Positions 33,377 to 46,100 of a stretch of DNA of 64,000 nucleotides are shown piece by piece. The position numbers and the translations under genes were made by a program. How positions within the stretch are numbered: the stretch's first letter is position 1; each line of letters opens with the position of its first letter. The stretch is taken from the NCBI RefSeq assembly GCF_027579695.1, contig NC_083581.1, forward strand, positions 60,145,200-60,209,199, read 5' to 3'. The stretch comes from Neoarius graeffei. Taxonomy: Eukaryota > Chordata > Actinopteri > Siluriformes > Ariidae. Under the pieces are notes generated by a model that was not told the DNA's origin, ran no database searches, and saw nothing but the letters and a program-made list of their open reading frames with translations.

Positions 33377-36300
33377 GTTTCTCTCTCGGGGTCTCTCTCT
33401 TTCGGTGTGTGTGTCTCGGTGTTTGTGTGTGTCTGTCTGTGCCTCTCTCCATCTCGCACTCTCTTTCTATTCAAGTTAATAAGGAATAAAATGCTTATTA
33501 CTGAAGTCCTCTTTTCTGAAGATCCCTGTGCCCAACTTAGTTACAGTTTTACCTCTGACTGTTGCAATACCCTGACACTGGAGACTCCTTCCAAAATAAG
33601 TGTCTCCTCAGAGAAAATCTCACCAAATACACACCTGTGCAAGTTGTTACAGTAGAAATGGTCATGTATTAAATAAAATGAGTACGTTTGTATAAACCTT
33701 GCAGAAGAAACTATCAGACCAGTACTTTTATTATTAATAAATTAAATTTATATAGCGCTTTTCTCATACCCAAGGTTGCTTTACAATTATGGAGGGGGGA
33801 ACCTCATCTCATTATCTCTAGCCGCTTTATCCTGTTCTACAGGGTCGCAGGCAAGCTGGAGCCTATCCCAGCTGACTACGGGCGAAAGGCGGGGTACACC
33901 CTGGACAAGTCGCCAGGTCATCACAGGGCTGACACATAGACACAGACAACCATTCACACCTACGGTCAATTTAGAGTCACCAGTTAACCTAACCTGCATG
34001 TCTTTGGACTGTGGGGGAAACCAGAGCACCCGGAGGAAACCCACGCGGACACGGGGAGAACATGCAAACTCCACACAGAAAGGCCCTCGCCGGCCCCGGG
34101 GCTTGAACCTGGACCTTCTTGCTGTGAGGCGACAGCGCTAACCATGACACCACTGTGCCGCCTGGGGAGGAAACTTGTTACAGAAAATTAATCAACACCT
34201 TTTGACCAATCAGAATGGAGCAATAAACAACACTCTGCTATTGATATTGTTAATAATAAAAACCTTATAAAGTAAAGCAAAAATAAATATTATGGTCACA
34301 TTTTCATTGGAATAATGATCTGATTGTCTACTGAAATTAAGTTGTTACATAATAGTGATGAGCTAAAAAAAAATGCTGTAATTTTAGAATTCAATATTGT
34401 AGTCCAATAATATAATCAACATGTAAGTAAATATAAACCACTGACTGTGTTAATATATATTTTTCCAAATATAACTTGAAGTGATAATACTTAAAATCTT
34501 AAATGAGGTCAGTATGGAAAGATGATTTGCCAGTGTTGACATTGAAACCCTGTTTCTGATTGCAGTCTGGAGACATGTGGACAAGCCAGGACCAGAGGGA
34601 CACATAGATATGCTTCTGGTCCATGGGCAAGGTAACGGTGAACGTGTATGAATCGTGCCATTTAGAAAACCCGTAGGTGAATGTGCTATTCTAATACTTT
34701 TCTTTACTCTCTCATAGATGCCGTTGTTGTTGTTGGGAACGGACGTCTTCTGCGTTCCTGGGAGAGCAATATCGGTGGCCTGAATTGGGAGACAGTGCTC
34801 GACACTGGAAGGTTGGTTTCTAGTGAACATTCAGATTGTAGCTGTTCTGTTCCAAAGCGATAGCAGGGTAACACTGCATCTTTCGTCCTTTAGCTTTCAG
34901 TCTGCTGCCTTTGTTGGAGTGCAGGACCTGGTGAAGTATGTAGCAGTGCTTAAGAAATCTGCCGTCTCTCTACATTACCTCTACAATGGCCATCAGAAAT
35001 GGGTGGAAAATCTCCCAGACAGGTAAACCCAAGGCTTGTTTATTTCACGTCATTAATGGAAGATCTGTTTTCATTTGTTTTGAGTATAAATACAGTGGTG
35101 ATTATAGGAAATCACACGTCCTGATTGGTCGAGAGATTCGGACTATTTCTCAATAATCACCTCGAGTGACTCAGGGCACTAAAGATGATAGGAAGTTTGG
35201 TCTAAAACTATTAAAAAGCTAAGGAGGAATTGTGACTTATCGATTTCAAAACGAAGTATTTTATGTGACTCGGCGTATACACAGTTATGGTCAGAAGTTT
35301 ACATACAGTGCCATGAATGTCATGGCAATATTTGGGCTTTCAGTAATTTTCTTTGAACTGTTCTTTTTCTGTGGCAGAATGATTGTACAGCATATATCTT
35401 TTAATAAAAAAAAAAACACTAGAATTTGGTGCACAAAAGTTTAAATTTTCTTCAGGTTTTCTGAAATCAACACAGGGTCAAAATTATACATACTGGGTCA
35501 AAAACGTACATACGCACACTTAGATTATTAATTCAGAGGTGCTGAAACTTCCAAAATGTCTCTTATCTTGCCAAGGCCTCTTAACTTCCTGTTCGTGATC
35601 ATGATTGACTACAGCTGGTAGCTTCTCTGTGTCTTCATAAAAAGGGTTTGTTTATAGTACTCATTGGATTGACCAACACACAGTAAAATGGGAAAGTCCA
35701 AGGAACTCAGTGCAGATCTGAGAAAGAGGATCGCAGATGTACGCAACTCCGGAATGTCTCTTGGAGCCATTTCTAAACAACTGCAAATTCCAAGATCAGT
35801 TCAAACAATTGTATCCAAGTTATTGTGAGGTGTAGTCACTTTACCAAGCCACTTTGCTTCAAGAAAACCCAAACTGTCAGGAACAACCTGGGAACCACCA
35901 TGGCACAGCCCTGCCATGAACTGGAAGCTGATGGATCACTGTCTACAGTTCAGATCACCATGGACTAAGAGGCTGCTATCCAAGAAATAGCCACCTGCTC
36001 CAAAATTGACATCTTCAAGCTTAACTAAAGTTTGAAGCTGACCGCACGGACAAAGAAAAAGCCTTCTGGAGGATAGCTGTATGGTCAGTTGAGACAAAGA
36101 TTGAGTTGTTTGGCCACAATGACCACCATGTACAGAGGGACACTGTACCAGCTGGTGGTGGTGGTAGGATCATCATGCTCTGGGGCTGCTTTGCTGCCAG
36201 TGGGACTGGTTTATTGCACCAAGTGGATGGAATAATGAAGGAGGAGGACTACCTCAGAATTCTTCAGCATAAACCACCAGAAACTTGAACACGACTTGGG

Positions 36301-39300
36301 TGTTACAACAGGACAATGAACCCAAACACACATCAGAGCTGGTTGCGGAGGATAAACATTAAGCTTAAAACAAGTCCTGACTTCAACCCTATTGAAAATA
36401 TATGGACCATGCTTATAAGTCGAGTCCATGCCAAGGAAAAAAAACAAATTTAATTGAACTTTACCAATTCTACCATGAAGAGTCATGAAATACCCAACAA
36501 GAATTCTGCCAGAAGCTTGTTTGTGGTAAACAAAAATGTTTGGTCAAGGTGAATCTTGCGAGGAGACATTTTACCCAAATATTAGGTGTGCTGTATGTAT
36601 ATTTTTGACCCTGTGTTGATTTCAGAAAACCCAAAGAAAAATTAGAATTTGGTGCACAAGTTTTAGTGTTTTTTATTTTAAATTAAAGATGTATGCTGTA
36701 CGTTCTGCCACAGAAAAAGAACCGTTCAAAGAAATTATTGAAAGCCCAAATATTGCCATGACATTCATGTCACTGTATGTAAACTTCTGACCACAACTGT
36801 AAGTGATGTAAGTCTGCGCACATTACATTTGCATGCTGCTTTTAAAGATTCAAATAAATGATTTTTAGCTCATCCGGCCGCAGGCCAGGCTGAACGAGCT
36901 TATGCGATCACGCGTCGTCTGTCCGCAATTTACAGAAATCGCTGCTACTCCTACAGGATTGATCGGATATCGACCAAACTCGCATACAATGTTCCCCAGG
37001 TGGATGTGCATAAAATTTGTCAAGATGGTGGCACCACCTTTCATATTTACGATTTTATGGGCGTCTTGGCCAGTGTGAGCTACAGCCTCATTGAGGCTGT
37101 TTTTTTTTTTTTTTTTTTTTTAAATAATCACCTGTGTGTTTATACTAAAACAGTTATCCGCCTCAGGCTCATTGAATATTGGTGAATAATAATCTCGACT
37201 TTCTCAGTTGTTTTTATTCACCTCGCCTTAGGCAAATAATTGTTCCATTGATTTTGTGTAGAGATTTTTCTTTTTCTCAATTGTTTTCATATCCTACAGT
37301 GACATTGTTCAGTATCAGATGGTCTATTCTGGAGGAAATGGACCGATCTTCATTCTGGGTGTGGTCCCCAACTCTCATATAGTTATTATTGAATATAACA
37401 TTGAAGATGGAGAAATCATGAAACAGGTAAAGTGCTGATTATGGCACGTTTTTCTTTAGTGACTCATATATTTTCAAGTGAAACAAAGTCAGTTTTTGTT
37501 TCACTGACTTTTGATGACAGGAAATTATTGGTAATAATGACTTCTCTTCCTCCTGATGCATACACACTGATATGCTGTATGTATTATGACACATACATCA
37601 AAAGGCATTTAGAAATGCATTGCATTGTGTAAATTCTGTGATGAACATTCAAGCAGGGACTTGAACTAATTTTTTTTTCTTTTTTTTAAAGCACATTTTA
37701 ATTTAACAGGGATGAGAATTTTCCGCGGATCTGCGGAATTCCGAGTTTTTCCCGCTGAAAATGTCATTTTTGTGAAACATGTAAATACGTTGAGAATTTC
37801 AGGGAGGGGGTAGGGGTCAGCGCGAGGCGAGGCTTGTGGTGGCACAAGCAGGCAGGCACAACCGACCGCCCACCCACCAGCATCTTTCGGCAACGCTCAT
37901 CGCAAAATTAGTTGCAGCTGTGATAACCGAAATCGTCATTGCTTTCTTCAATGTTTATGCTAACGACAACTCATGACGATTTCCGGCAACGTTTTGGCGC
38001 TAGTTTCACTTCTACAACCCCGATTCCAAAAAAGTTGGGACAAAGTACAAATTGTAAATAAAAACGGAATGCAATGATGTGGAAGTTTCAAAATTTCATA
38101 TTTTATTCAGAATAGAACATAGACGACATATCAAATGTTTAAACTGAGAAAATGTATCATTTAAAGAGAAAAATTAGGTGATTTTTAAATTTCATGACAA
38201 CAACACATCTCAAAGTTGGGACAAGGCCATGTTTACCACTGTGAGACATCCCCTTTTCTCTTTACAACAGTCTGTAAACGTCTGGGGACTGAGGAGACAA
38301 GTTGCTCAAGTTTAGGGATAGGAATGTTAACCCATTCTTGTCTAATGTAGGATTCTAGTTGCTCAACTGTCTTAGGTCTTTTTTGTCGTATCTTCCGTTT
38401 TATGATGCGCCAAATGTTTTCTATGGGTGAAAGATCTGGACTGCAGGCTGGCCAGTTCAGTACCCGGACCCTTCTTCTACGCAGCCATGATGCTGTAATT
38501 GATGCAGTATGTGGTTTGGCATTGTCATGTTGGAAAATGCAAGGTCTTCCCTGAAAGAGACGTCGTCTGGATGGGAGCATATGTTGCTCTAGAACCTGGA
38601 TATACCTTTCAGCATTGATGGTGTCTTTCCAGATGTGTAAGCTGCCCATGCCACATGCACTAATGCAACCCCATACCATCAGAGATGCAGGCTTCTGAAC
38701 TGAGCGCTGATAACAACTTGGGTCGTCCTTCTCCTCTTTAGTCCGAATGACACGGCGTCCCTGATTTCCATAAAGAACTTCAAATTTTGATTCGTCTGAC
38801 CACAGAACAGTTTTCCACTTTGCCACAGTCCATTTTAAATGAGCCTTGGGCCAGAGAAGACGTCTGCGCTTCTGGATCACGTTTAGATACGGCTTCTTCT
38901 TTGAACTATAGAGTTTTAGCTGGCAATGGCGGATGGCACGGTGAATTGTGTTCACAGATAATGTTCTCTGGAAATATTCCTGAGCCCATTTTGTGATTTC
39001 CAATACAGAAGCATGCCTGTATGTGATGCAGTGCCGTCTAAGGGCCCGAAGATCACGGGCACCCAGTATGGTTTTCCGGCCTTGACCCTTACGCACAGAG
39101 ATTTGTCCAGATTCTCTGAATCTTTTGATGATATTATGCACTGTTATATTATGATGATGATATGTTCAAACTCTTTGCAATTTTACACTGTCGAGCTCCT
39201 TTCTGATATTGCTCCACTATTTGTCGGCGCAGAATTAGGGGGATTGGTGATCCTCTTCCCATCTTTACTTCTGAGAGCCACTGCCACTCCAAGATGCTCT

Positions 39301-40133
39301 TTTTATACCCAGTCATGTTAATGACCTATTGCCAGTTAACCTAATGAGTTGCAATTTGGTCCTCCAGCTGTTCCTTTTTTGTACCTTTAACTTTTCCAGC
39401 CTCTTATTGCCCCTGTCCCAACTTTTTTGAGATGTGTTGCTGTCATGAAATTTCAAATGAGGCAATATTTGACATGAAGTTTCAAAATGTCTCACTTTCG
39501 ACATTTGATATGTTGTCTATGTTCTATTGTGAATACAATATCAGTTTTTGAGATTTGTAAATTATTGCATTCCATTTTTATTTACAATTTGTACTTTGTC
39601 CCAACTTTTTTGGAATTGGGGTTGTACAATTCACGGAGAAACAAGCTATACGTACACGGTTTTGATCACTTCTTAAGTTCTAGTTATTTTGGTTAGGTTT
39701 CAAAGTTACTTCGCCAATATGGCGAAAGTTTTGGACCCCAAAAATGAGGATTGTGCCAGGGAAATCAATAAATCGAACGGGATAAAGAACGGTTTCCGAT
39801 GGGGCATGGCTGGATAGTAGCGTTACCGTGCAGATAGGGACACAAACTGACGACGTGCCTGATGGAACATATCCGAAAAGTGGACGTGCTGGGAAAGGTT
39901 CTGTGTATTCTGTGCTCAGATATGATCAATTATGGAAACGGAGGAGCTAGAAACATCCAGGAGCACATCAAAACAAAAAAGCACAAAGGTACGTTTTACT
40001 TAAATTGTCAAAGATATTCAGGAGGAATCTAATATATCGTTACGGTTACTTCCATTATCGCTCACATATGTGTGTAGGGATTTGTTATCTTAAAGTTTAT
40101 AAACATTTTAAACCATCATTGAATTTGAAAAAA

Positions 40134-40188
<55 letters not shown>

Positions 40189-43100
40189 GTGGGAAAGGGA
40201 GATTGTGAATTTAGGCAAATGCCCCCTAGACTGGCCAGGTTAGGCCGGCGTAAGGGGACGTTATGCTCTTTTTTAAATATATAAATGTCCCATTCTCATC
40301 CCTGATTTAAGGTTGGCTTGAGTATGATATTTTGCATCCTGATTCCTTGGTTAAAACTATACTGCGTGTACTAACCCAATTTCTAGAAAAGTTAAGATAT
40401 TTTCCAAAATGCAATAAAAAAACAAATCTGATTTTGTTAGCTTATCCGGCTGTAGGCCAGGCTGGATGAGCTTATGTGACCACGCGCTGTCCGTATGTCG
40501 TCTGTCCCCAATTTACAAAAATCGCTGCTACTCCTACAGGATTGATCGGATTTTGATCAAACTCGCATACAATGTTCCCCAGGTGGATGTGCATAAAAGT
40601 TGTCAACGCTACTGTTCGTAAACTGCTAGGACATTTTTGCTGAAACTCAGAAGACTCCAAAGACACATGCCAACAAGAGTAGTTCACCAGGTGGCGCCAC
40701 CTGCCATGGCTGCGGCTACACAGGGGTCATATGCAATTTCACAAAAATCGCTGCTACTCCTACAGGATTGATCAGATTTCAAACTCGCACACAACAGTGG
40801 CCGGTATGAGCTACAGCCTCATTGAGGCTATTTTTCATTCATATGAACTTTTTATTTAACTGACGAAAGTACAAAGAAAAGATTTACAGTGGTGCTTGAA
40901 AGTTTGTGAACCCTTTAGACTTTTCTATATTTCTGCTAAAATATGACCTGAAACGTCATCAGATTTTCACACAGGTCCTAAAAGTAGATAAAGAGAACCC
41001 AGTTAAACAAATAAGACAAAAATATTATAGTTGGGTCATTTATTTATGTAATATTGGATCATTTTCCTCAGTATCTGTGAGTGGCAAAAGTATGTGAACC
41101 TTTGCTTTCGATATCTGGTGTGACCCCCTTATGCAGCAATAACTGCAACTAAACGTTTCCCGTAACTGTTGATCAGTCCTGCACACCGGCTTGGAGGAAT
41201 TTTAGCCCATTCCTCCGTACAGAACAGCTTCAACTCTGGGACATTGGTGGGTTTCCTCACATGAACTGCTCGCTTCAGGTCCTTCCACAACATTTCAATT
41301 GGATTAAGATCAGGACTTTGACTTGGCCATTCCAAAACATTTAATTTTATTCTTCTTTAACCATTCTTTGGTAGAACGGCTTCTGTGCTTAGGGTCGTTG
41401 TCTTGCTGCAACTGCAAGACAACTGCATAAATGCCCAAGTATAATATTTTTGTCTCATTTGTTTAACTGGGTTCTCTTTATCTACTTTTAGGACTTGTGT
41501 GAAAATCTGATGTTTTAGGTCATATTTATGCAGAAATACAGAAAATTCTAAAGGGTTCACAAACTTTCAAGCACCACTGTAATAGTTTTACTGACCAACT
41601 TAATTGTATTTTGTAAATATAAACGAAGTTAGAATTTGACGCCTGCAACACACACTCAAAAAAAAAAAAGTTGGGACGGGGCAGTATAAGCCTGAAAAAT
41701 TTGATATTCAAGGAACACCATTTTGGAAGATTCCACAATAAGCAGGTTAATTGTTAACATGACTGGGTATAAAAGGAGAGTACACCAAAGGCTCAGTCTG
41801 TGCAAGCAAGGATGAGTCGTGGCTCACTATTTTGTGCCAAAATTTGTGATCAAATTGTTAGTCCATTCAAAAAGAACATTTCTCAAGGCAAGATTTTAGG
41901 TCTTTCAAAATCTACAGTAATATTGTGAAAAGATTCAGGGAATTCAGAGACATCTCGGTGTGTAAAGGGCAAGGTCAGAAACTGCTGTTGAATGTGCATG
42001 ACCTTCAAGACCTGAGTCAGCACTGCCTGAGAAACTGTCGTGTTTATGTGACAAATATAGCCACATGGGCTCGGGAGTACTTTAAAAAACCATTGTCCGT
42101 TAACACAGTCTGCTACCGCATCCAGAAATGCAACCTGAAACTGTATTATGTGAGGAGGAAACCATTCTATGCAAAAACACAGCCAATTTCTCTGGGTCTG
42201 AACTCCTCTCAGATGGACAGAAAGACAGTGGAAACGTGTGCTGTGGTCAGATGAGTCCACATTTCAGCTTGTTTTCGGGAAAAATGGACGTCGAATTCTC
42301 GGTGCCAAAGGTGAACACGACCATCCAGTTTATCATCAGAGAAAGGTGCAAAAGCTAGCATCTGTGATGGTCTGGGGTGCATCCATGGCATGGGTGAGGT
42401 GGGTGGGTGTGAAGGTACCATTGACATTGGGGCATATATTGGGATTTTAGAGAGACCTATTCATCAAGGCAACGTCTATTCCTGGGAAGTCCATGCTTAT
42501 TTCAGCAGGATAATGCCAGGCCTCGCTGTGCACAGGCTACAACAGCGTGGCTTCATAGACAGTGCGTGTGTTTGACTGGCCTGCTGCCAGTCCAGAGCTA
42601 TCTCCTATTAAGAACGTATGGCTCATCCTGAAGAAGAGAATCGGACAACGGCGACCACGGACTGTTGAGCAGCTAAAGTCTTGCATCAAGCAAGAATGGA
42701 CAAAATTCCAACTGCAGAACTGCAACAATTAGTATCCTCAGTTTATTCGTACGGGAAAAGTATTATTAAAAGGAAAGGTGATGTAACACAATGGTGGTAA
42801 TACCTCCTATCCCGGATTTTTTTTTTTTTTTTTTAATTTTATTTATTTATTTGCAGGTACCACATTCTAATTTCATTTATATTTGCAAAATACAATTAGG
42901 TTGGTCAGTAAAACTATTGAAAATCTTTTCTTTGTACTTTCATCAGTTAAATAAAAGTTAACGTACATTAACAAATCACAGATTTTTGTTTTTATAGCAT
43001 TTTGGAAAATATCCCAACTTTTTTCTAGAAATAGGTTTTTTGTTTTTTTTTTAATTTATATATAAAAATTTTTCCCTATAGAATCTCATTAAATATACAT

Positions 43101-46100
43101 GGCCTAAATATTACAGCGACTGAGGTCAGGGGGTTATGCTGATTAGTATGCTCAAAGTTTTGGATCCTGGTGCTCTGGGTAAATGGTTTGAATAGGTCAC
43201 AGTAATGTGACTACTTACGTATTTAATGCATGTTAGTCAGTGAAAATCAGGAAAACAGTTTTCACAAAACGGAAGCTCCTAAACTGAGGTGGTTAAGGGT
43301 AAGAAAACCATAAAACCACATATTAAAACCACAACTGAACCAGACATGGTAAGAAACTCAAAGACCAACCAGAGAGTGGAAACCTGTCTATAGCAAGAGA
43401 TCTGAAAAGTCTTTGGAAGGAAGCCGAAGTTTCACTATTAATATCCCAACATGCATATATTGACCCCTTATTATTACTTAGGGGTCATCCATAATTTTCT
43501 TCATTATCATGAGTCTACAAAGAGTAGACTTTTGAGCAACCCCCCCCAAAGTGTACATTAGCGGACAAAAAATGATGGATCTACGTGGAATAGGAATTCA
43601 AAATAAAACCATGTCTTTGTATTACTTTTTATTAAAATTGGATGACAGGACAATACAAAGATTCACAAGAGAAGAAAGGAAGACACAAGACGGGTCCAGA
43701 AGTTTTCATAAAAAGCAGGCGATTCATTTTTGAAAATTAGGGACTGTGTTTTTAAGGGGAGCTGTTGCCTTTTGGCTCCTCATGAACAATAGGAAATCCA
43801 TTGTTCATGAGGAGCCCAAAGGAAACGGCTCCCCTTAAAAGAGTCACTGTTTTTGCCCCCAAATTAAATGTTGAAAATAAACAAGAAAACATATTTTGGG
43901 GCTGGTCGTGCAGGACTTTCATTCTGAAATGGAAGAAAAGAAGACTGACTGTATAAAATTCAACTGACTGCTGACGCAAGTACAAAATACCCATATGATA
44001 TCCTACGTAGGGGCGGCACGGTGGTGTAGTGGTTAGTGCTGTCGCCTCACAGCAAGAAGGTCCGGGTTCGAGCCCCGTGGCCGGTGAGGGCCTTTCTGTG
44101 TGGAGTTTGCATGTTCTCCCCGTGTCCGCGTGGGTTTCCTCCGGGTGCTCTGGTTTCCCCCACAGTCCAAAGACATGCAGGTTAGGTTAACTGGTGACTC
44201 TAAATTGACCGTAGGTGTGAATGTGAGTGTGAATGGTTGTCTGTGTCTATGTGTCAGCCCTGTGATGACCTGGCGACTTGTCCAGGGTGTACCCCGCCTT
44301 TCGCCCGTAGTCAGCTGGGATAGGCTCCAGCTTGCCTGCGACCCTGTAGAACAGGATAAAGCGGCTAGAGATAATGAGATGAGAGATCCTACGTACCGTT
44401 TTATGAGAGAAATAATCCCCAATTGTAAAAGTCGACTTGATTTTTTTTTTTTTCCCATCCGGATGATCGCTTGCCGGCACAGCTTAGCTTGCTTTGAAAC
44501 ATTCGTTTTTGATTCTTTCCAAGCAGCCTGTCCTGCCCTAACTACCTTCTGCCGCTTCTCAGATGAATGCAGGAAACAATAAACGTTTAAAAACTGCTCG
44601 TACTCGTTTGAAGGAGTCTTGTGAGCAGGGCTTTGAACCAGAATTTTTTTCCTATTGGTTCGTTCTGAACAGAAACAGAATTTTAACGTTTCTGGTTTTG
44701 GGTTCCACCATTAAATAGACGTTCCCGAACCGGTTAGAACCAAAAAATTTCGTTCCCGGAACGGTTAATTACGTTCCCTGTCAGCTGTTTAACAAATGGC
44801 TATAAAATTGTCTCTGTCTCATCCAGCTTAAGCCAAATGTAGGCTAATTCTATTACAGCCTTCATTAAATAAGACAAGAAATAATTCAAAACAATTATTA
44901 TTTCAAATGTTGGCGATTTGGATTCTCAGTATGTCTTCCCATCTACACAAACAGAAAAAGTGCCAAAAATGAAAGATAATTCGTTTAGTGTGTTACCAAA
45001 GGCTAGTCAGGCCCTATGCATTGATAGGCTAACAGAGGTTAACGTCATTTAATGTTCGCGAGCCTCTCATTAACGTGGACAAATATATTGATATCGTGTT
45101 TGAAATTGGCGTTTTTGAATAACGATAGACTGCAATATTTACCTCTTATTTAAGATGTGGAGACATGATAGTAGTCCACCCTCCCGCTCTCTCCATTCAG
45201 TCAGCGAACGTCACACAGGAAGTGAACCCCAGCGGGTCATAGAAACTTGCGCAGGAGAAGAATGACTTTTTTTTATTTTTTTTATTTGTAGGCTACGGAA
45301 ACTTTGAGGAACGAAATAAAAACCGGTATTAACCGGTTACCATTATTTTTAATAAGCGTTTCTGTTCCGGAACATTAAAAAAAATAAAGTTTCTGGTTTC
45401 GTTTCTGTTCCATGTGAAATAGAAAAAGTTCCCGGTTTTCGTTCCTTGAACCGGTTCAAAGCCCTGCTTGTGAGTAGCGGTATTTCTGCTATTCACAAAT
45501 TTTGTAAATGCGGTCAAAATCTGGGCCAGCCATTGTTGTATTGAAGAAGGAAAGCGTGTAGAGCTAGCTGGCAACACCGATGTGGCGCGAAATTTTTAAC
45601 ATGGCGGCCGCCGATTCGCACATTGACGGATCGTCATTTTTTCATTTTTAAAAAGTGTACGCCTGGTCACTAACCCCCTCCCCCCCATGTACGGTTTGTA
45701 CGCTCGTGATAATAATGAAAATTATGGATGACCCCTTAGCATGTGTACATTGTGACATGCACTGTTTTATTGGTTTCATAATTTCAGCATAACGGTCTCT
45801 AAACTTTCACAGTTGACATCTCTGAATATGGCTTAAGGGTACTTGATTGTTGTACTGCATCGTTTTTATTTGGTGTTGTTTTACGTACAGCTTCATCAGT
45901 GTAATTGTCAGAATGTCCGTGTGAAATCCTCTTGCCTTTTTATTGTTCTCAGAAATCGGTAGATGCTTCGTGGGTGACCAGCTTACAATCCAGCTGTGTG
46001 GTTGTCGGTCCCGGAATGCTTTTATGTGTTGACCCGAGCACAGAGTCCATTTACACCTTACCGCTGCAATCTGAGGACCAGCCGAAAGTGACCCAGATTC

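Larger units (their letters stand above)
35091..37225 (+). repeat. Second copy of the Crypton-like repeat, interrupted twice
   Basis: CACACGTCCTGATTGGTCGA to TTTATGTGACTCGGCG matches 9000-9255. The match resumes after a Tc1 element (AAGTCTGCGCACATTACATT), breaks again at 36867 and resumes at about 37106 (CACCTGTGTGTTTATAC). The peptide KFGLKLLKS near 35190 echoes the first copy. The right limit near 37225 is about 75 bp before EMC1 exon 6. Confidence 0.6.
37707..40304 (+). mobile_element. hAT-type element carrying a BED-like finger, with nested Tc1
   Basis: The ends CAGGGATGAGAAT and ATTCTCATCCCTG are perfect inverted repeats of hAT type. The flanks share ATTTAA (37701-37706 and 40305-40310). 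Inside are an intact-ended Tc1 (38015-39624), a zinc-finger exon (39720-39987) and an (AT)n run (40138-40184). The transposase body is missing. It occupies the 5' part of EMC1 intron 6. Confidence 0.75.
40375..43035 (+). mobile_element. Older Tc1-like transposon with two nested insertions in its left arm
   Basis: The left end CCCAATTTCTAGAAAAG and right end CTTTTTTCTAGAAATAGG are inverted. The long arms can be followed inward (ATATTTTCCAAAATGC). The left arm is interrupted at 40437-40835 by the AGCTCATCCGGC element and at 40887-41579 by a Tc1 deletion derivative with TA duplications. The right arm is continuous, which proves the order of insertion. Confidence 0.8.
43481..45735. mobile_element. 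TTA-target TIR element with nested SINE and hAT
   Basis: The ends GGGGTCATCCATAATTTTC and ATTATGGATGACCCC are flanked by TTA (43478-43480 and 45736-45738), as in PIF/Harbinger. A SINE (44010-44385) and a hAT element (44626-45466) are nested within it. A long hairpin lies at 43752-43838. No transposase is seen. The right end is about 215 bp before EMC1 exon 7. Confidence 0.78.

Noticed and set aside
33118..33655. Overlapping Ser/Leu-rich and Arg/Glu-rich open frames on both strands
   Set aside because: They follow the (CT)n tract and have no non-repetitive content.
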